A DNA stretch of 64,000 nt, taken from Actinomyces sp. oral taxon 170 str. F0386. Lineage in GTDB: Bacteria > Actinomycetota > Actinomycetes > Actinomycetales > Actinomycetaceae. Below the pieces are notes generated by a model. It was not told where the DNA came from, did no database searches, and saw only the letters and a program-made list of their open reading frames with translations. Every line of letters starts with the position of its first letter. The stretch's first letter is position 1. The stretch lies in NCBI RefSeq assembly GCF_000195595.1, contig NZ_GL882544.1, positions 124,001 to 188,000 of the forward strand. Reading direction: 5' to 3'. The position numbers and the translations under genes were made by a program. Below are positions 1 through 9,886 of this stretch, in pieces.

Positions 1-999
1 GAAGAAGTTGACGTACCAGACGTTGAGCAGGCCCATGAGCATGGGGACGTTCTCGGCCGGGGCCTTGGTCGCGAAGTGCTCGTCGACGGTGCGGAAGCCG
101 GAGAGGAAGTCGGCGAAGTTCTCCGGGCCGATGGCCACAGCCAGGACGGTGCCGACAGCGGAGTCCACGGAGTAGCGTCCCCCCACCCAGTTCCAGAAGC
201 CGAAGGCGTTGGCCGGGTCGATGCCGAACTCGGCGACCTTGTCCAGGGCGGTGGACACGGCCACGAAGTGCTTGGCGATGGCGCCGTCGGTCTCAATGCC
301 CTTGCCCTTCAGGGCGGCCAGGAACCAGTCGCGGGCCATGCGGGCGTTGGTGAGGGTCTCCAGGGTGGTGAAGGTCTTGGAGGCGATAATGAACAGGGTC
401 GTCTCAGGGTCGAGATCGGAGACCTTCTCCGCGCAGTCGGTGGGATCGATGTTGGAGATGAAACGGCACTGAAGGCCCTTCTGCACATAGGGCTTGAGCG
501 CCTCGTAGACCATGACCGGCCCCAGGTCGGAGCCACCGATGCCGATGTTGACCACCGTCTTGATGGGCTTGCCGGTGATGCCCGTCCACTCCCCCGAGCG
601 CACACGGCGGGCGAAGGCGTAGATCTTCTCCAGGACCTCGTGGACGTCGGCGACGACGTCCTGCCCGTCCACGGTCAAGGATTCGGTTGCGGGGCGGCGC
701 AGGGCCGTGTGGAGGACGGCGCGGTCCTCGGTGATGTTGATGTGCTCGCCGGCGTACATGGCATCACGGCGGCCCGGGACGTCCACCTGGGTGGCGAGCT
801 CGGCCAGGGCGTCGCGGACGTCGTCGGTCAGCAGGTTCTTGGACAGGTCGACGTAGAGGTCCCCCAGCTCGTAGGAGAAGCGCTCGGCGCGCTCGGGATC
901 GTCGGCAAACCAGGCGCGCAGGTCCGGAGTCATGGAGTCGTGGAGGTCGGTGAGGCGCTTCCAGGCGGGCGTGGTGGTGGGATCAACCGGATTCAGCAT
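1..999 (-). CDS. pgi: Glucose-6-phosphate isomerase (5' part, runs off left edge)
   Basis: The minus-strand frame from the ATG at 999 reads uninterrupted to base 1, giving the first 333 residues. The C-terminal part lies outside the window. The protein interconverts glucose 6-phosphate and fructose 6-phosphate in the cytoplasm. Family motifs are visible: the sugar-phosphate-binding stretch [30 protein letters not shown] and [10 protein letters not shown]. It is divergent from the AlkD-like gene, with about 75 bases between their starts. No frameshift is seen in the visible part. Confidence 0.95.
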   Translation of the reverse strand, partial: MLNPVDPTTTPAWKRLTDLHDSMTPDLRAWFADDPERAERFSYELGDLYVDLSKNLLTDDVRDALAELATQVDVPGRRDAMYAGEHINITEDRAVLHTALRRPATESLTVDGQDVVADVHEVLEKIYAFARRVRSGEWTGITGKPIKTVVNIGIGGSDLGPVMVYEALKPYVQKGLQCRFISNIDPTDCAEKVSDLDPETTLFIIASKTFTTLETLTNARMARDWFLAALKGKGIETDGAIAKHFVAVSTALDKVAEFGIDPANAFGFWNWVGGRYSVDSAVGTVLAVAIGPENFADFLSGFRTVDEHFATKAPAENVPMLMGLLNVWYVNFF

Positions 1000-1073
1000 G
1001 GCTACAGTCTATGGGTGTCACAGCCGCGCGCCACTTTCCGGCGCCGAGCGTTCCCACGACTCCGGAGTCCTTG

Positions 1074-1901
1074 ATGGTTCCTGAAGCACCGACAACACGC
1101 CAGGCGGTTCTCACCTCTGCCGATGCCGTGCGCGCCGCCCTGGTCGAACTGTCCGACGAGTCCAAGGCGGCACAGGTCGCCCGCTACCTGCGCGCCGTGC
1201 CCGGTGGCTATGGAGAGGGCGACCGCTTCCACGGCGTGCCCGTCCCGCAGGTTCGCGCCGTTGCGAAGCGCGCCGTCCTCAACGACGACGAGCTGGAGCG
1301 TCTGGTGGCCGACCTCTGGCACGAGGAGCGGATGGCCGCGCTGTGCGTCGCCGTCGCTCAGGCCAAGCGAATCAGCCGTCTGCTGGGCTCGAGACGGGCG
1401 CAGCGAGCTCCCGATTCGCAGACTGTCCAGGAGGCGCTGGCCAGACGCGAGGAGCTGGGGCGGAGATATCTGGACTGGGTCGGCCGGGACCTGGTCAACA
1501 ACTGGGACCTGGTGGACACCTCGGCTGAGCACCTCGTGGGGGCCTGGCTCCTCGTTCCTCTCGCGGGAGCGCAAGGGCTGCCCTGCCGAATCAGTGATCT
1601 CATCACGAGCAGCAATGTGTGGGAGCGTCGCGTAGCGGTCATGTCCACCTTCGCCACCACCCGGGCCGGCACCGACTGGCCGACCTATGCCGTCGCCCGG
1701 CGGCTGCTCGATGATCCTCACGATCTCATCCACAAGGCGGTCGGCTGGATGCTGCGGGAGGCGGGCAAGCGCGTCAATGAGGCCTCGCTCGTCGCATTTC
1801 TTGACCAGTACGCCGCGCACATGCCCCGAACGATGCTGCGTTACGCCATCGAGCGGCTCACCCCAGAGGCTCGAGCCCACTACCGGTCACTGAGAGCCTG
1901 A
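1074..1901 (+). CDS. AlkD-type DNA alkylation repair glycosylase (HEAT-like)
   Basis: A 275-residue protein of the AlkD/AlkC family of HEAT-repeat glycosylases, which remove N3- and N7-alkylated purines without flipping the base. The key block reads NNWDLVDTSA, giving the Trp and Asp equivalent to the catalytic pair of Bacillus AlkD. A downstream WERRVAV supplies the conserved Arg. The in-frame ATG at 1011 has no ribosome site, while the ATG at 1074 has GGAG six bases upstream, so the later start is preferred. The protein is a little longer than typical AlkD (about 230 residues) because of its N-terminus. It stands alone between pgi and a regulator remnant and converges with the remnant. Confidence 0.85.
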   Translation: MVPEAPTTRQAVLTSADAVRAALVELSDESKAAQVARYLRAVPGGYGEGDRFHGVPVPQVRAVAKRAVLNDDELERLVADLWHEERMAALCVAVAQAKRISRLLGSRRAQRAPDSQTVQEALARREELGRRYLDWVGRDLVNNWDLVDTSAEHLVGAWLLVPLAGAQGLPCRISDLITSSNVWERRVAVMSTFATTRAGTDWPTYAVARRLLDDPHDLIHKAVGWMLREAGKRVNEASLVAFLDQYAAHMPRTMLRYAIERLTPEARAHYRSLRA

Positions 1902-2411
1902 CGATCGCTGATGGTCTGCTGTCGGTACAGGCTCGGTGAAAACCGCAGGACTCGTCGGAAGTCGGCAGTCAGGTGGGCGTGGTCGGCGTATCCGAGCTCG
2001 GCGCCTCCCCTTTTCCAGGTCCGGGTCCGCCATGGCCTCCGAGACGATGGTATACAGATCGGAGTCCTCAACTGGCTGATGGGCATCCCGAATCAAGGCG
2101 GGTGAGCACAAGGGGGATGCCCCCACCGGCGTGAGTAGAGCTCCGACAGCCCACCCCCGGCCTTCCAGCTCGCGATAGGAGATGCTCGTCGTCGGGCCGT
2201 GCAGAGTGATGCCGTCCGGTTCAACCACGAGGTTACAAGCGGGGAACGGGAGAACCTCCTGCCGGTCCCGTTGTCCTGCGGGCAGGTTCCAGCGCGGAAT
2301 CCAGATCCAGCGGACGCGGTCGGCCAGTGCCTCGGACACAGGCTCGCGGTGAAAAGTCGGAAGCTTGGAGGGATAGAGGATCCCCCGTTGATCAGCGGTC
2401 GTCTCAGGCAC
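1880..2411 (-). pseudogene. Decayed AraC-family regulator (internal deletion plus frame change)
   Basis: The GTG at 2411 (GAGG upstream) opens a frame resembling the N-terminal sensing part of AraC-type regulators (PFPACNLVVEPDG, ALLTPVG, PVEDSDLY). Near 2000-2016 the coding signal jumps to the next frame, where GAELGYADHAHLTADF and FSPSLYRQQ give the end of the second helix-turn-helix. The stretch that should lie between, most of the DNA-binding domain, is missing. One deletion that also shifted the frame explains this. The remnant is divergent from the VOC gene, which it may once have controlled. A functional regulator is unlikely. Confidence 0.75.
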
Positions 2412-2482
2412 GGTTCCTCACCTTTCCGGAACTGTCGCAGATCTTCAAGCGAAGGCATTTCATCGTTCTTACAGTCGTTGAC

Positions 2483-3004
2483 ATGAGTACACGCAACGTA
2501 TCCGGAGCCACCGGTCAGTACACGACTCACGGGACTCCGCACGGATTCACCAGTATCACACCGTTTCTGGCCATCGACGGCGCCGACCGGGCGCTTCGGT
2601 TCTATCGAGACGTCTTCGGGGCGCGCATCGTGGACAGTGTCGAGATCGAGGGGGCGGTCGTCCACGCGGAGCTCGACTTCGGTCACGGCAGGATCCAGAT
2701 CGGTGAGCCGTCCGCCCTGTCCGGTCTGGTCGCGACCCCGTCGGACGAGCCGGTCTGCTACTCGATCGGCCTGTACTGCCCGGACGTCGATGCCGTCGTT
2801 GAGCGGGCTACTGCCGCCGGCGCGACCTTGCTGGAACCGCTTGACACCTTCGTGTCCGGGGACAGGTTCGCCTCTATCCGCGACCCCTTCGGCGTGCGGT
2901 GGGCAGTCATGACCCGGGTCGAGGATCTGTCCGAGGAGGAGAGCGCGGCGCGTGTTGCCGCATGGGCCAAGAAGGAGAAGGAGCAGGCCGCGGCTGGCAA
3001 CTGA
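2483..3004 (+). CDS. VOC superfamily (PhnB/glyoxalase-like) protein
   Basis: A 173-residue protein with one vicinal-oxygen-chelate fold. The ITPFLAIDGADRALRFYRDVFG opening is typical of the PhnB-like branch, and the second half ends in DPFGVRWAVMTRVEDLS. Members often bind a metal or small ligand, and their substrates vary. Nothing in the sequence fixes the reaction here. The ATG at 2483 begins where similarity starts; the frame is open further upstream but shows no family features. The gene is divergent from a broken AraC-type regulator, so an earlier regulator/target pair is plausible. The charged Lys/Glu-rich tail is common in the family. Confidence 0.85.
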   Translation: MSTRNVSGATGQYTTHGTPHGFTSITPFLAIDGADRALRFYRDVFGARIVDSVEIEGAVVHAELDFGHGRIQIGEPSALSGLVATPSDEPVCYSIGLYCPDVDAVVERATAAGATLLEPLDTFVSGDRFASIRDPFGVRWAVMTRVEDLSEEESAARVAAWAKKEKEQAAAGN

Positions 3005-3018
3005 GCCCGTTTCAAGGC

Positions 3019-5178
3019 TCAGCGCCGCTGGCGCTTCTCGCGCACGCGCACTCCGATCTGGATGGGGGTGCCGGTGAAGCCGAACTCCTCGCGCAGGCGG
3101 CGCTCGATGAAGCGCCGGTAGCCGGCGTCGAGAAAGCCGGTGGTGAAGATGACGATCCTGGGCGGGGCCACCTGAACCTGGGTGGCGAAGAGGATGCGGG
3201 GCTGCTTACCGCCGCGCACCGGGTGCGGGGTCGCGGACTGCAGCTGGCCCAGGAAGCCGTTGAGCCGGCCCGTGGGCACACGCGTGGTCCAGCCCTCCAG
3301 GGCGGCGTCGAAGGCACGCACGAGCCGGTTGGTGTGCCAGCCCGTCCGGGCGGCCAGGTTGATATGGGGGGCCCAGGAGACGTGGGCCAGATCGTGCTCG
3401 ACCTCCCACAGGAGCATCTTCTGACGCTCCTCGTCCACCAGGTCCCATTTGTTGTTGACCAGGACCAGAGCGCGGCCTGCGTCGACGACCTGCTGGACGA
3501 CACGCACGTCCTGCTCGCTGATCGGCTCGGAGGCGTCCAGAAGGACGACGACGACCTCGGCCTTGTCGATGGCGCCCTGCGTGCGCAGCACCGCGTAGTA
3601 GTCGGCGCCCCGCGACTGCTTGACGCGCCGGCGGATCCCGGCGGTATCGACGAAGACCCACTGGCGCCCGTCGAGCTCGATGATCTCGTCGACCGGGTCA
3701 CGGGTGGTGCCCGCGGTCTCGTTGACGACGACGCGCTCCCTGCCCGCGATGGAGTTCAGCAGCGAGGACTTGCCGACATTGGGCCGCCCCACGAGGGCAA
3801 CCCGGTGCAGGTCCCCCTCCGGCGCTGCGGTGGCCACGGCGGAGACCTCCGGGAGGACCTCCATAACGGCGTCGAGAACCTCGCCGCTGCCCCGGCCGTG
3901 CAGGGCCGAGACCGGGAAGGGCTCTCCTAGCCCCAGGTTCCACAGAGTGGCGGCGTCCCCCTCCTGCGCCGGGGAGTCGACCTTGTTGGCGGCCAAGACC
4001 ACCGGCTTGCCGCTGCGGCGCAGCATCCGCACCACGCGGGCATCGGTCTCGGTGATGCCGACCTGGGCATCGACGACCAGCAGGACCGCGTCGGCCATCT
4101 CGACGGCGACCTCGGCCTGGGTGGCCACGGCGGCATCGAGGCCGGCCACGTCCACCTCCCAGCCGCCGGTGTCGACAATGGTGAAGCGGCGCCCGGCCCA
4201 CTCCGCCGGGTAGGAGACTCGGTCACGGGTCACACCGGGGGTGTCCTGGACGACGGCCTCGCGGCGGCCCAGAACCCGGTTGACGAGTGTCGACTTACCC
4301 ACGTTGGGCCGGCCGACGACGGCCAGGACCGGCAGCCCGGGCTCGACGCTGTCACCGGCGGGCAGGCCGCCGTCGGCATCCAGGAGGGCGAGGTCCTCCT
4401 CATCGAGCTCATAGTCACCCAGGCCCTCGCGCATGGCCCGGGCTCGCAGGTCCTCTTCAGCGTCGCGCCGGGCGGCGGAGTCGGCGGCCTCCTCCACCAG
4501 GTCCAGGACCCGCTCGACGGACTGCTCCAGGCTCAGCTCCGAGGTGTCCACCAGGGTGACGCCCTCGGGCGCGGTGAGGAACTGGGAGACCGTGGAGTCA
4601 TCCCGGTCGCGGCGCACCACTTGGTCGCGCAGGGCGGCGGCGTCGACCTGCTTGCCGGCGGCTTCCAGGTCCCCTGCACGGCGGGCCAGGCGGGCCTCCT
4701 CCGAAGCGGTCACCAGCAGGCGGGCGTCGGCGTCGGGGGCGATGACGGTGGTGATGTCACGTCCTTCGGCCACGATGCCGGCTCCTCCGGAGAAGGAGCC
4801 GGTGTGCCCGGTCGCCTCGAAACGGATGACGTCGCGCTGACGGCGGGCCAGCTCGGCACGTACCTCGAGGTTGGTGGCGACCTTGGAGACGATCGTGGCG
4901 ACGTGCGGGTCACGGATCGCGGCCGCAACGTCAGTACCGTCCACGGTGAAGGTGGGGTTCTCGGGGTCCAGCCCCATGTGCAGCGGCATCGCGGCGACGG
5001 CATCGGCGACGGCCGTCTCATCGGCCAAGTCGACCCCCTCATGCTCGCACCACCAGGCGGCCGCCCGGTACATCGCACCGGTGTCGAGGTAAGCCAGTCC
5101 GAGTGTGGCGGCCACACGCCGCGAGACGGTGGACTTGCCCGATCCGCTCGGCCCGTCGATCGCGACGACGATTCCCAT
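3019..5178 (-). CDS. cmk-der: Fused cytidylate kinase - ribosome-assembly GTPase Der
   Basis: A 719-residue fusion. Residues 1 to about 225 are cytidylate kinase, which phosphorylates CMP and dCMP: P-loop GPSGSGKST near the start, then EGRDITTVI and RRDRDDSTV. After a linker of about 60 acidic residues comes Der, a tandem GTPase needed for 50S subunit assembly. Its two G domains have P-loops GRPNVGKST near residue 289 and GRPNVGKSS near 464, with NKVD and NKWD, followed by a KH-like end. The ATG at 5178 has GGAGG upstream, and the kinase fold starts directly after it. It is the last gene of the leftward secG-to-tyrA series, 126 bases after tyrA. Confidence 0.95.
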   Translation of the reverse strand: MGIVVAIDGPSGSGKSTVSRRVAATLGLAYLDTGAMYRAAAWWCEHEGVDLADETAVADAVAAMPLHMGLDPENPTFTVDGTDVAAAIRDPHVATIVSKVATNLEVRAELARRQRDVIRFEATGHTGSFSGGAGIVAEGRDITTVIAPDADARLLVTASEEARLARRAGDLEAAGKQVDAAALRDQVVRRDRDDSTVSQFLTAPEGVTLVDTSELSLEQSVERVLDLVEEAADSAARRDAEEDLRARAMREGLGDYELDEEDLALLDADGGLPAGDSVEPGLPVLAVVGRPNVGKSTLVNRVLGRREAVVQDTPGVTRDRVSYPAEWAGRRFTIVDTGGWEVDVAGLDAAVATQAEVAVEMADAVLLVVDAQVGITETDARVVRMLRRSGKPVVLAANKVDSPAQEGDAATLWNLGLGEPFPVSALHGRGSGEVLDAVMEVLPEVSAVATAAPEGDLHRVALVGRPNVGKSSLLNSIAGRERVVVNETAGTTRDPVDEIIELDGRQWVFVDTAGIRRRVKQSRGADYYAVLRTQGAIDKAEVVVVLLDASEPISEQDVRVVQQVVDAGRALVLVNNKWDLVDEERQKMLLWEVEHDLAHVSWAPHINLAARTGWHTNRLVRAFDAALEGWTTRVPTGRLNGFLGQLQSATPHPVRGGKQPRILFATQVQVAPPRIVIFTTGFLDAGYRRFIERRLREEFGFTGTPIQIGVRVREKRQRR

Positions 5179-5304
5179 GGTGTCCTCCAGCAGGGTCCGA
5201 TTCCGGTCATGAACTGGGCCAAGCGTCCCACACTCCGGCGCGATACTGCGGATCAGGCCCCATGAGTACTGACACAGGGACTTCCGCAAACGGATTGACT
5301 GGTT

Positions 5305-6465
5305 TCAACCCGCGACGACGCGCCAGCCCTTGACGTCCAGGGCCTCCTCCAGCCCCTGAGCGGCTGCCGGCAGGACGGAGATGAGCGCAATCCCGGCGCT
5401 CTGGCCGGCCGAGTGCTCCAGGGAGAAGTCCTCGATATTGACACCGGCGGCGCCGACGTCGGAGAAGAGCCGACCGAGCTCGCCGGCGGCGTCGGGCACG
5501 AGGACCTGGACCTCGGCATAACGGCGCGGCGCCCCACCGTGCTTTCCGGGGATACGGGCCCGTCCGGCATTTCCCCTGGCCATGACGTCGGTGATCGCTC
5601 CGACGGCTCCCGGGGCAATGGCATGGGCAGCTCCCGGAGCCGTGTACTCGGTACTGTCCGGCTCGCAGGCGGCCGCCTCGATGCCCTCGATCAGCGCACT
5701 CAGGTCGTCGCTGATCTGGCGCAGCAGATCGGCCACGGGCCCGGCGTTGCCCACGATGATCGCCGACCACAGGCGCGGATCCGAGGCCGCGATCCGGGTG
5801 ACATCGCGAAGTCCCTGACCCGACAGGGCCAGGGCGCTCTCCCCCAGCTCCTCCAGGCGGGCGGCCACGAGCGAGGAGATGAGCTGAGGCATGTGAGACA
5901 CGGCGGCGACGGCAGCGTCGTGCTCCGCCGCCCCCATGCGCACCGGGGTGGCCCCCACATCCACCGCCAGGTTCCTGACGATGAGCTCGGCCTCCGGATC
6001 CGAGTCCTGGCCGACAACCACCCAGGGGCGCCCGGCGAAGAGGTCGGAGTCCGCGGCGCCGGCGCCCGAGCGCTCCCGGCCGGCCATCGGGTGGGAGCCG
6101 ACGTACCGGCACGCCTCCGCTCCCGCTCGGGCCCGGACCTCGGCAACAACCCGTTCCTTGACCGAGGCGACGTCGGTGACCACGGCATTCGGGTGGGCGG
6201 TCAGCTGCGCAACGACGACGTCGGCGGTCACGTCGGGAGGAGTCGCCACGACGACGATCTGTGGCTCGGGGCTGTCCTTCCCATGAAGTGCTCCCGCCCC
6301 CATGTCTCGGGCCAGTGCCAGTGATGTGGGCGAGGTGTCGGAGAGCTGGACCTCGACACCCGCCGTCCACAGCGCCAGGGCGAGCGAGGTTCCCAGCAGC
6401 CCGGTGCCGACGATGAGTACCGGGCCGTGCGTGGACACAGACGTCCGCGGCTCGGGCGTGCTCAC
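5305..6465 (-). CDS. tyrA: Prephenate dehydrogenase with C-terminal ACT domain
   Basis: A 386-residue enzyme that oxidatively decarboxylates prephenate to 4-hydroxyphenylpyruvate in tyrosine synthesis. The N-terminal Rossmann fold shows IVGTGLLGTSLA. The central part has DVASVKERVV and the substrate-loop GSHPMAGRERSG. Later MPQLISSLVA and the helical dimerisation region follow. From about residue 310 an ACT domain (VQVLVPDAAGELGRLF) suggests feedback control by an aromatic amino acid. Its start overlaps the end of rluB by four bases, so translation is probably coupled. Confidence 0.95.
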   Translation of the reverse strand: MSTPEPRTSVSTHGPVLIVGTGLLGTSLALALWTAGVEVQLSDTSPTSLALARDMGAGALHGKDSPEPQIVVVATPPDVTADVVVAQLTAHPNAVVTDVASVKERVVAEVRARAGAEACRYVGSHPMAGRERSGAGAADSDLFAGRPWVVVGQDSDPEAELIVRNLAVDVGATPVRMGAAEHDAAVAAVSHMPQLISSLVAARLEELGESALALSGQGLRDVTRIAASDPRLWSAIIVGNAGPVADLLRQISDDLSALIEGIEAAACEPDSTEYTAPGAAHAIAPGAVGAITDVMARGNAGRARIPGKHGGAPRRYAEVQVLVPDAAGELGRLFSDVGAAGVNIEDFSLEHSAGQSAGIALISVLPAAAQGLEEALDVKGWRVVAG

Positions 6466-7436
6466 AGCCCGACCTCCCGCTGCAACGCGGCGATCTCCTC
6501 GCCGCTGAGCGGGCGGGTCTCACCGGGGCGCAGGTTACCCAGCCGCAGCGGTCCCAGCCTGGTGCGCGCCAGGCGCGTGACCGGGTGGCCGACGGCGTCC
6601 AGCATGCGCCGCACGATGCGGTTCTTGCCGGAGTGGAGGGTGATCTCGACGATGGAGCCGCGTGGCCCGGAGTCCTTGACGGTGACTCGGTCCGCCCGGG
6701 TCTCACCGTCCTCGAGCGCGATGCCGCGCCGCAGCTTGCGCGGCACCCAGGGCTCGACCTGCCCCTCGACGATGGCGACGTAGGTCTTGGCGATCTCGAA
6801 GCTGGGGTGCATGAGCCGGTGGGAGAGCTCGCCGTCGTTGGACAGCAGGAGCAGCCCCTCGGTCTCGGTGTCGAGACGGCCCACGTGCACCAGGCGCAGT
6901 GAGTCGGGCAGCTCGGGGTGCTCGGCCAGGTAGTCGAGTCCGTACTGGGCCACGGTCGGGCGGCCCTCGGGGTCCTCCATGGTGGTGACGACGCCGGCCG
7001 GTTTGTGGAGCATAAGGGTGATGAGCTCGGGGTTGGTGAGGATCCGGCTGCCGTCGACACGGATCTCCTGGGTCAGCGGGTCCACCCTGACGCCCGGTTC
7101 AGTGACGGTGATGCCGTCGACGCTGACGCGGCCGTCGGCAATGAGCTGCTCGCAGGCGCGGCGCGAGGCGACTCCGGCGTGGGCCAGCACCTTCTGCAGC
7201 CGCTGTCCGGAGGCGACATGCGGGTCGTCCTGACCGCCCTTGGAGGCGCGCTCACGCATGGTCAGCAGACGGGACTCCTCGTCCTCGTCGATGGCCTCGG
7301 CGTCGAAGGCGGCCAGGTAGGCGGAGTCAGTCTCCTCGTCCAACTCCTCGAGGTCGTCCTCGTCATAGAACTCCTGCGCTCCGAAATCGCTGTGGGGTAC
7401 GGACTCGGTTCGGGCGTGGTGGTTTTTCGGGGTCAT
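6462..7436 (-). CDS. rluB: 23S rRNA pseudouridine synthase, RluB/RsuA family
   Basis: A 324-residue protein with an acidic N-terminal extension of about 75 residues. This is followed by an S4 RNA-binding domain (RLQKVLAHAGVASRRACEQLI) and the catalytic pseudouridine synthase domain. The active Asp lies in HVGRLDTETEGLLLLSNDG, followed by KTYVAIVEG and GKNRIVRRML. It modifies 23S rRNA near the peptidyl-transferase centre. It overlaps scpB upstream and tyrA downstream by four bases each, a conserved actinobacterial arrangement (parA-scpA-scpB-rluB). Confidence 0.95.
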   Translation of the reverse strand: MTPKNHHARTESVPHSDFGAQEFYDEDDLEELDEETDSAYLAAFDAEAIDEDEESRLLTMRERASKGGQDDPHVASGQRLQKVLAHAGVASRRACEQLIADGRVSVDGITVTEPGVRVDPLTQEIRVDGSRILTNPELITLMLHKPAGVVTTMEDPEGRPTVAQYGLDYLAEHPELPDSLRLVHVGRLDTETEGLLLLSNDGELSHRLMHPSFEIAKTYVAIVEGQVEPWVPRKLRRGIALEDGETRADRVTVKDSGPRGSIVEITLHSGKNRIVRRMLDAVGHPVTRLARTRLGPLRLGNLRPGETRPLSGEEIAALQREVGL

Positions 7437-8032
7437 GGGGTCCTCCTACCGGCCATCTCATCGGCCTGTTCGACGATCTCCCCCAGTGCCTCGACGCGGG
7501 GAAGGTAGGGAGCCAGGGGTGGTAGCTCGTCCAGGGAGTCGATTCCCAGGTACTCCAGGAAGTCCCCCGTGGTCCGGTACAGAATCGCACCGGAGGTCTC
7601 AGCTCCGGCCTCCTCGATGAGGCCGCGGGCATGCAGAGTGCGCATGACGCCATCAACGTTGACACCGCGAATCGCTGCGACGCGACCGCGGGTGACCGGC
7701 TGGCGGTAGGCGACGATGGCGAGGGTCTCCAGCGCGGCCTGGCTCAGGCGCGCGGTGGCTCCGCCAACGATGAACTGCTCGACAAGGTCGGCGTGCTCGG
7801 GAACAGAGGCGAAGCGCCAACCGCCGGCCGCCCGTCGCAGGAGGAAGCCGTGGGATCGGCTGCCAGGCTTCTCTCCCCGGTACTCGGCGGCGAGGTCCTC
7901 GAGCAGCTCCTCGGCCGATCGCTCCTCGATGCCGAGGGCCTCGGCGATCGAGGCGGTGACCACCGGTTCGTCGGCGACGATGAGGATAGCCTCGGCGGCG
8001 CTGCGCAGCTGGGGCTCGACGGCGTCGCTCAT
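7433..8032 (-). CDS. scpB: Segregation and condensation protein ScpB
   Basis: A 199-residue winged-helix kleisin-associated protein that joins ScpA and SMC in the bacterial condensin. Visible features are the N-terminal repeats beginning EAILIVADEPV and the conserved ETLAIVAYRQPVTRGRVAAIRGV, with a following winged helix (YRTTGDFLEYLG). Its start overlaps the scpA stop and its stop overlaps the rluB start by four bases each, so the three are translated as one unit. Length is normal. Confidence 0.96.
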   Translation of the reverse strand: MSDAVEPQLRSAAEAILIVADEPVVTASIAEALGIEERSAEELLEDLAAEYRGEKPGSRSHGFLLRRAAGGWRFASVPEHADLVEQFIVGGATARLSQAALETLAIVAYRQPVTRGRVAAIRGVNVDGVMRTLHARGLIEEAGAETSGAILYRTTGDFLEYLGIDSLDELPPLAPYLPRVEALGEIVEQADEMAGRRTP

Positions 8033-8859
8033 GCGAATTCCTCCTCAAGCTCGGTCAGGTCCTTGGAGGCCATCATGCCGGTCAGATCATCCTGTCCTGC
8101 GCACCAGGTCACGGTGATCTCACCCATGGCCTCGATCTGGTCCAGCGCGGCGCTGCCTTGCCGGTGGAGGATGAGCAGCGCCAGGAACCGGGCCACGACG
8201 ACGGCCGTGCGCTCAGCGTCCTCAATGATCTGGGTGAAGGTCAAGGTTCCTTCGCGGCGCAGCCTCAGCGCGATGAGACTCAGCTGCTCGCCGACCGGCA
8301 CTCGCTCGTGAAGGTGGACGGTCTGGACACCTGGATCCTTCGGCCGGGTAAAGGCTCCGACCGCCAACCGAGTGAGCTCCTCCGGAGTAATGGTGGCCAC
8401 GAGCCTGGGCAGGAGCGCCGCCAAGTGCGGTTCCAGCGCCACGATGCGGGGATGGCTGCGTGCGGAGGTCTCCGCACGGTGGCGGAAGGCGGCTGCCGCC
8501 TCCTTGAAGGCCCGGTACTGCAGGAGCCGGGCGAAGAGCAGGTCACGGGCCTCGAGCAGCTCGAGGTCGGGCTCCTCATCGTCCTCGTCGTGGGGCAGGA
8601 GGCGGTGGGCCTTGAGGGCCAGAAGGGTGGAGGCCACCACGATGAACTCCGACGCTCGCCCCAGGTCCCAGTCAGAACGCATGTGAGCGATGAAGTCGTC
8701 GGTCACCTCCGCCAGCGCCAGCTCGGTGACATCGAGCCGCTTACGGGCGATAAGGCTCAGGAGCAGGTCGAAGGGGCCCTCGAACTGGGGTAGGGCAACG
8801 CTGAACCCGGGCAGCCTGGGTGGGCCCTGAGACTCCTGGTCCTGCGGTTCAGGCGACAT
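8029..8859 (-). CDS. scpA: Segregation and condensation protein ScpA (kleisin)
   Basis: A 276-residue kleisin that bridges SMC heads in condensin. The family opening FEGPFDLLLSLIARKRLDVTEL and the middle ASTLLALKAHRLLP are clear, and the C-terminal winged helix ends with a Glu-rich tail. The frame stays open upstream to 9006, but that part only mirrors parA. The ATG at 8859 overlaps the end of parA by 11 bases and lies just before the conserved domain, so it was chosen. Condensin loading by ParB/ParA at origins fits its placement behind parA. Confidence 0.94.
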   Translation of the reverse strand: MSPEPQDQESQGPPRLPGFSVALPQFEGPFDLLLSLIARKRLDVTELALAEVTDDFIAHMRSDWDLGRASEFIVVASTLLALKAHRLLPHDEDDEEPDLELLEARDLLFARLLQYRAFKEAAAAFRHRAETSARSHPRIVALEPHLAALLPRLVATITPEELTRLAVGAFTRPKDPGVQTVHLHERVPVGEQLSLIALRLRREGTLTFTQIIEDAERTAVVVARFLALLILHRQGSAALDQIEAMGEITVTWCAGQDDLTGMMASKDLTELEEEFA

Positions 8860-9751
8860 CGCCGCGGGCGATGACCTCGCGGGCCAGCCGGCGGTAGGCG
8901 TCCGCACCGGGATGGGAGGGCGCGTAGCTGGTGATCGGCTCGTTAGCCACGGAGGCGTCCGGGAACTTGATCGTCCGCCGGATACGCGTGTCGAAGAGCT
9001 GCTCACCGAAGGCCTGCTCCAGGCGCTCGAGCACCTCGCGCGAGTGCAGAGTGCGGGAGTCCACCATGGTGGCCAGGATGCCGTCTATCTCCAGGGTGGC
9101 GTTGAGACGGTCCTTGACCCGTTCGACGGTCTCCACCAGGAGAGCCACTCCGCGCAGCGCGAAGAACTCGGTCTCCAGCGGGATGATGACGCCGTGGGAG
9201 GCGGTCAGAGCGTTGATGGTGAGCAGTCCGAGCGAGGGCTGGCAGTCCACGAGGATGACGTCGTACTCGTCGAGGACGGGACGCAGCACCCGCTTGAGGG
9301 CCTGTTCACGAGCGACCTCGTTGACGAGCTGGACCTCCGCGGCGGACAGGTCGATATTGGCTGGGACGATGTCGAGTCCCTCCACGGTGGTCTCGTGGAT
9401 GACGGTGCGGATGTCCGGACGGCTGGCGACGAGCAGGTCGTAGATCGTGGAGTCGAGCTCGTGGGCGTTAATGCCCAGTCCGGCCGAGGCCGCCCCTTGA
9501 GGGTCGAAGTCGACGATGAGGACCTTGCGCCCCAGCTCGGCCAGCGCCGCACCGAGGTTGATCGTCGTCGTGGTCTTGCCGACGCCGCCCTTCTGGTTGC
9601 ACATGGAGATGACCCGCGCGGGGCCGTGCGACTCCAGCGGCGCAGGAACGGGGAAGTCCTTCTCCTCGCTCTCTTCGGTGCCGGGGTTGTCTATCAGGCC
9701 TGGCTGGATGGAGTCGTTCACGATATCCAGCCTAGTCGAAAGCCACCCCAC
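8849..9751 (-). CDS. parA: ParA/Soj family chromosome-partitioning ATPase
   Basis: A 300-residue deviant-Walker ATPase with CNQKGGVGKTTTTINLG, DFDPQGAASAGLG and VDCQPSLGLLT. Such proteins bind DNA non-specifically as ATP dimers. This copy is the one linked to scpAB rather than the origin-proximal parAB pair, since no parB is adjacent. The GTG at 9751 gives a 45-residue tail before the ATPase fold. A GTG at 9721 is an alternative start. It is followed by scpA with an 11-base overlap. Confidence 0.93.
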   Translation of the reverse strand: MGWLSTRLDIVNDSIQPGLIDNPGTEESEEKDFPVPAPLESHGPARVISMCNQKGGVGKTTTTINLGAALAELGRKVLIVDFDPQGAASAGLGINAHELDSTIYDLLVASRPDIRTVIHETTVEGLDIVPANIDLSAAEVQLVNEVAREQALKRVLRPVLDEYDVILVDCQPSLGLLTINALTASHGVIIPLETEFFALRGVALLVETVERVKDRLNATLEIDGILATMVDSRTLHSREVLERLEQAFGEQLFDTRIRRTIKFPDASVANEPITSYAPSHPGADAYRRLAREVIARGDVA

Positions 9752-9886
9752 CTCGCCCAGTTCAGACGGGACACGCCAGAGAACACCCCGAGCACGATCC
9801 TACTTTCAGATGGAATCCGGTCCACACTCAGGATTTCTTCACGAAAAAGCGGATCCTATGGCACACCAGAACCTGGATCAGAGGCT

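Noticed and set aside
5207-7060. Minus-strand open frame of 617 codons across tyrA and rluB
   Set aside because: It is in a different frame from both genes; its Arg/Pro/Ser-rich composition is a shadow of high GC.
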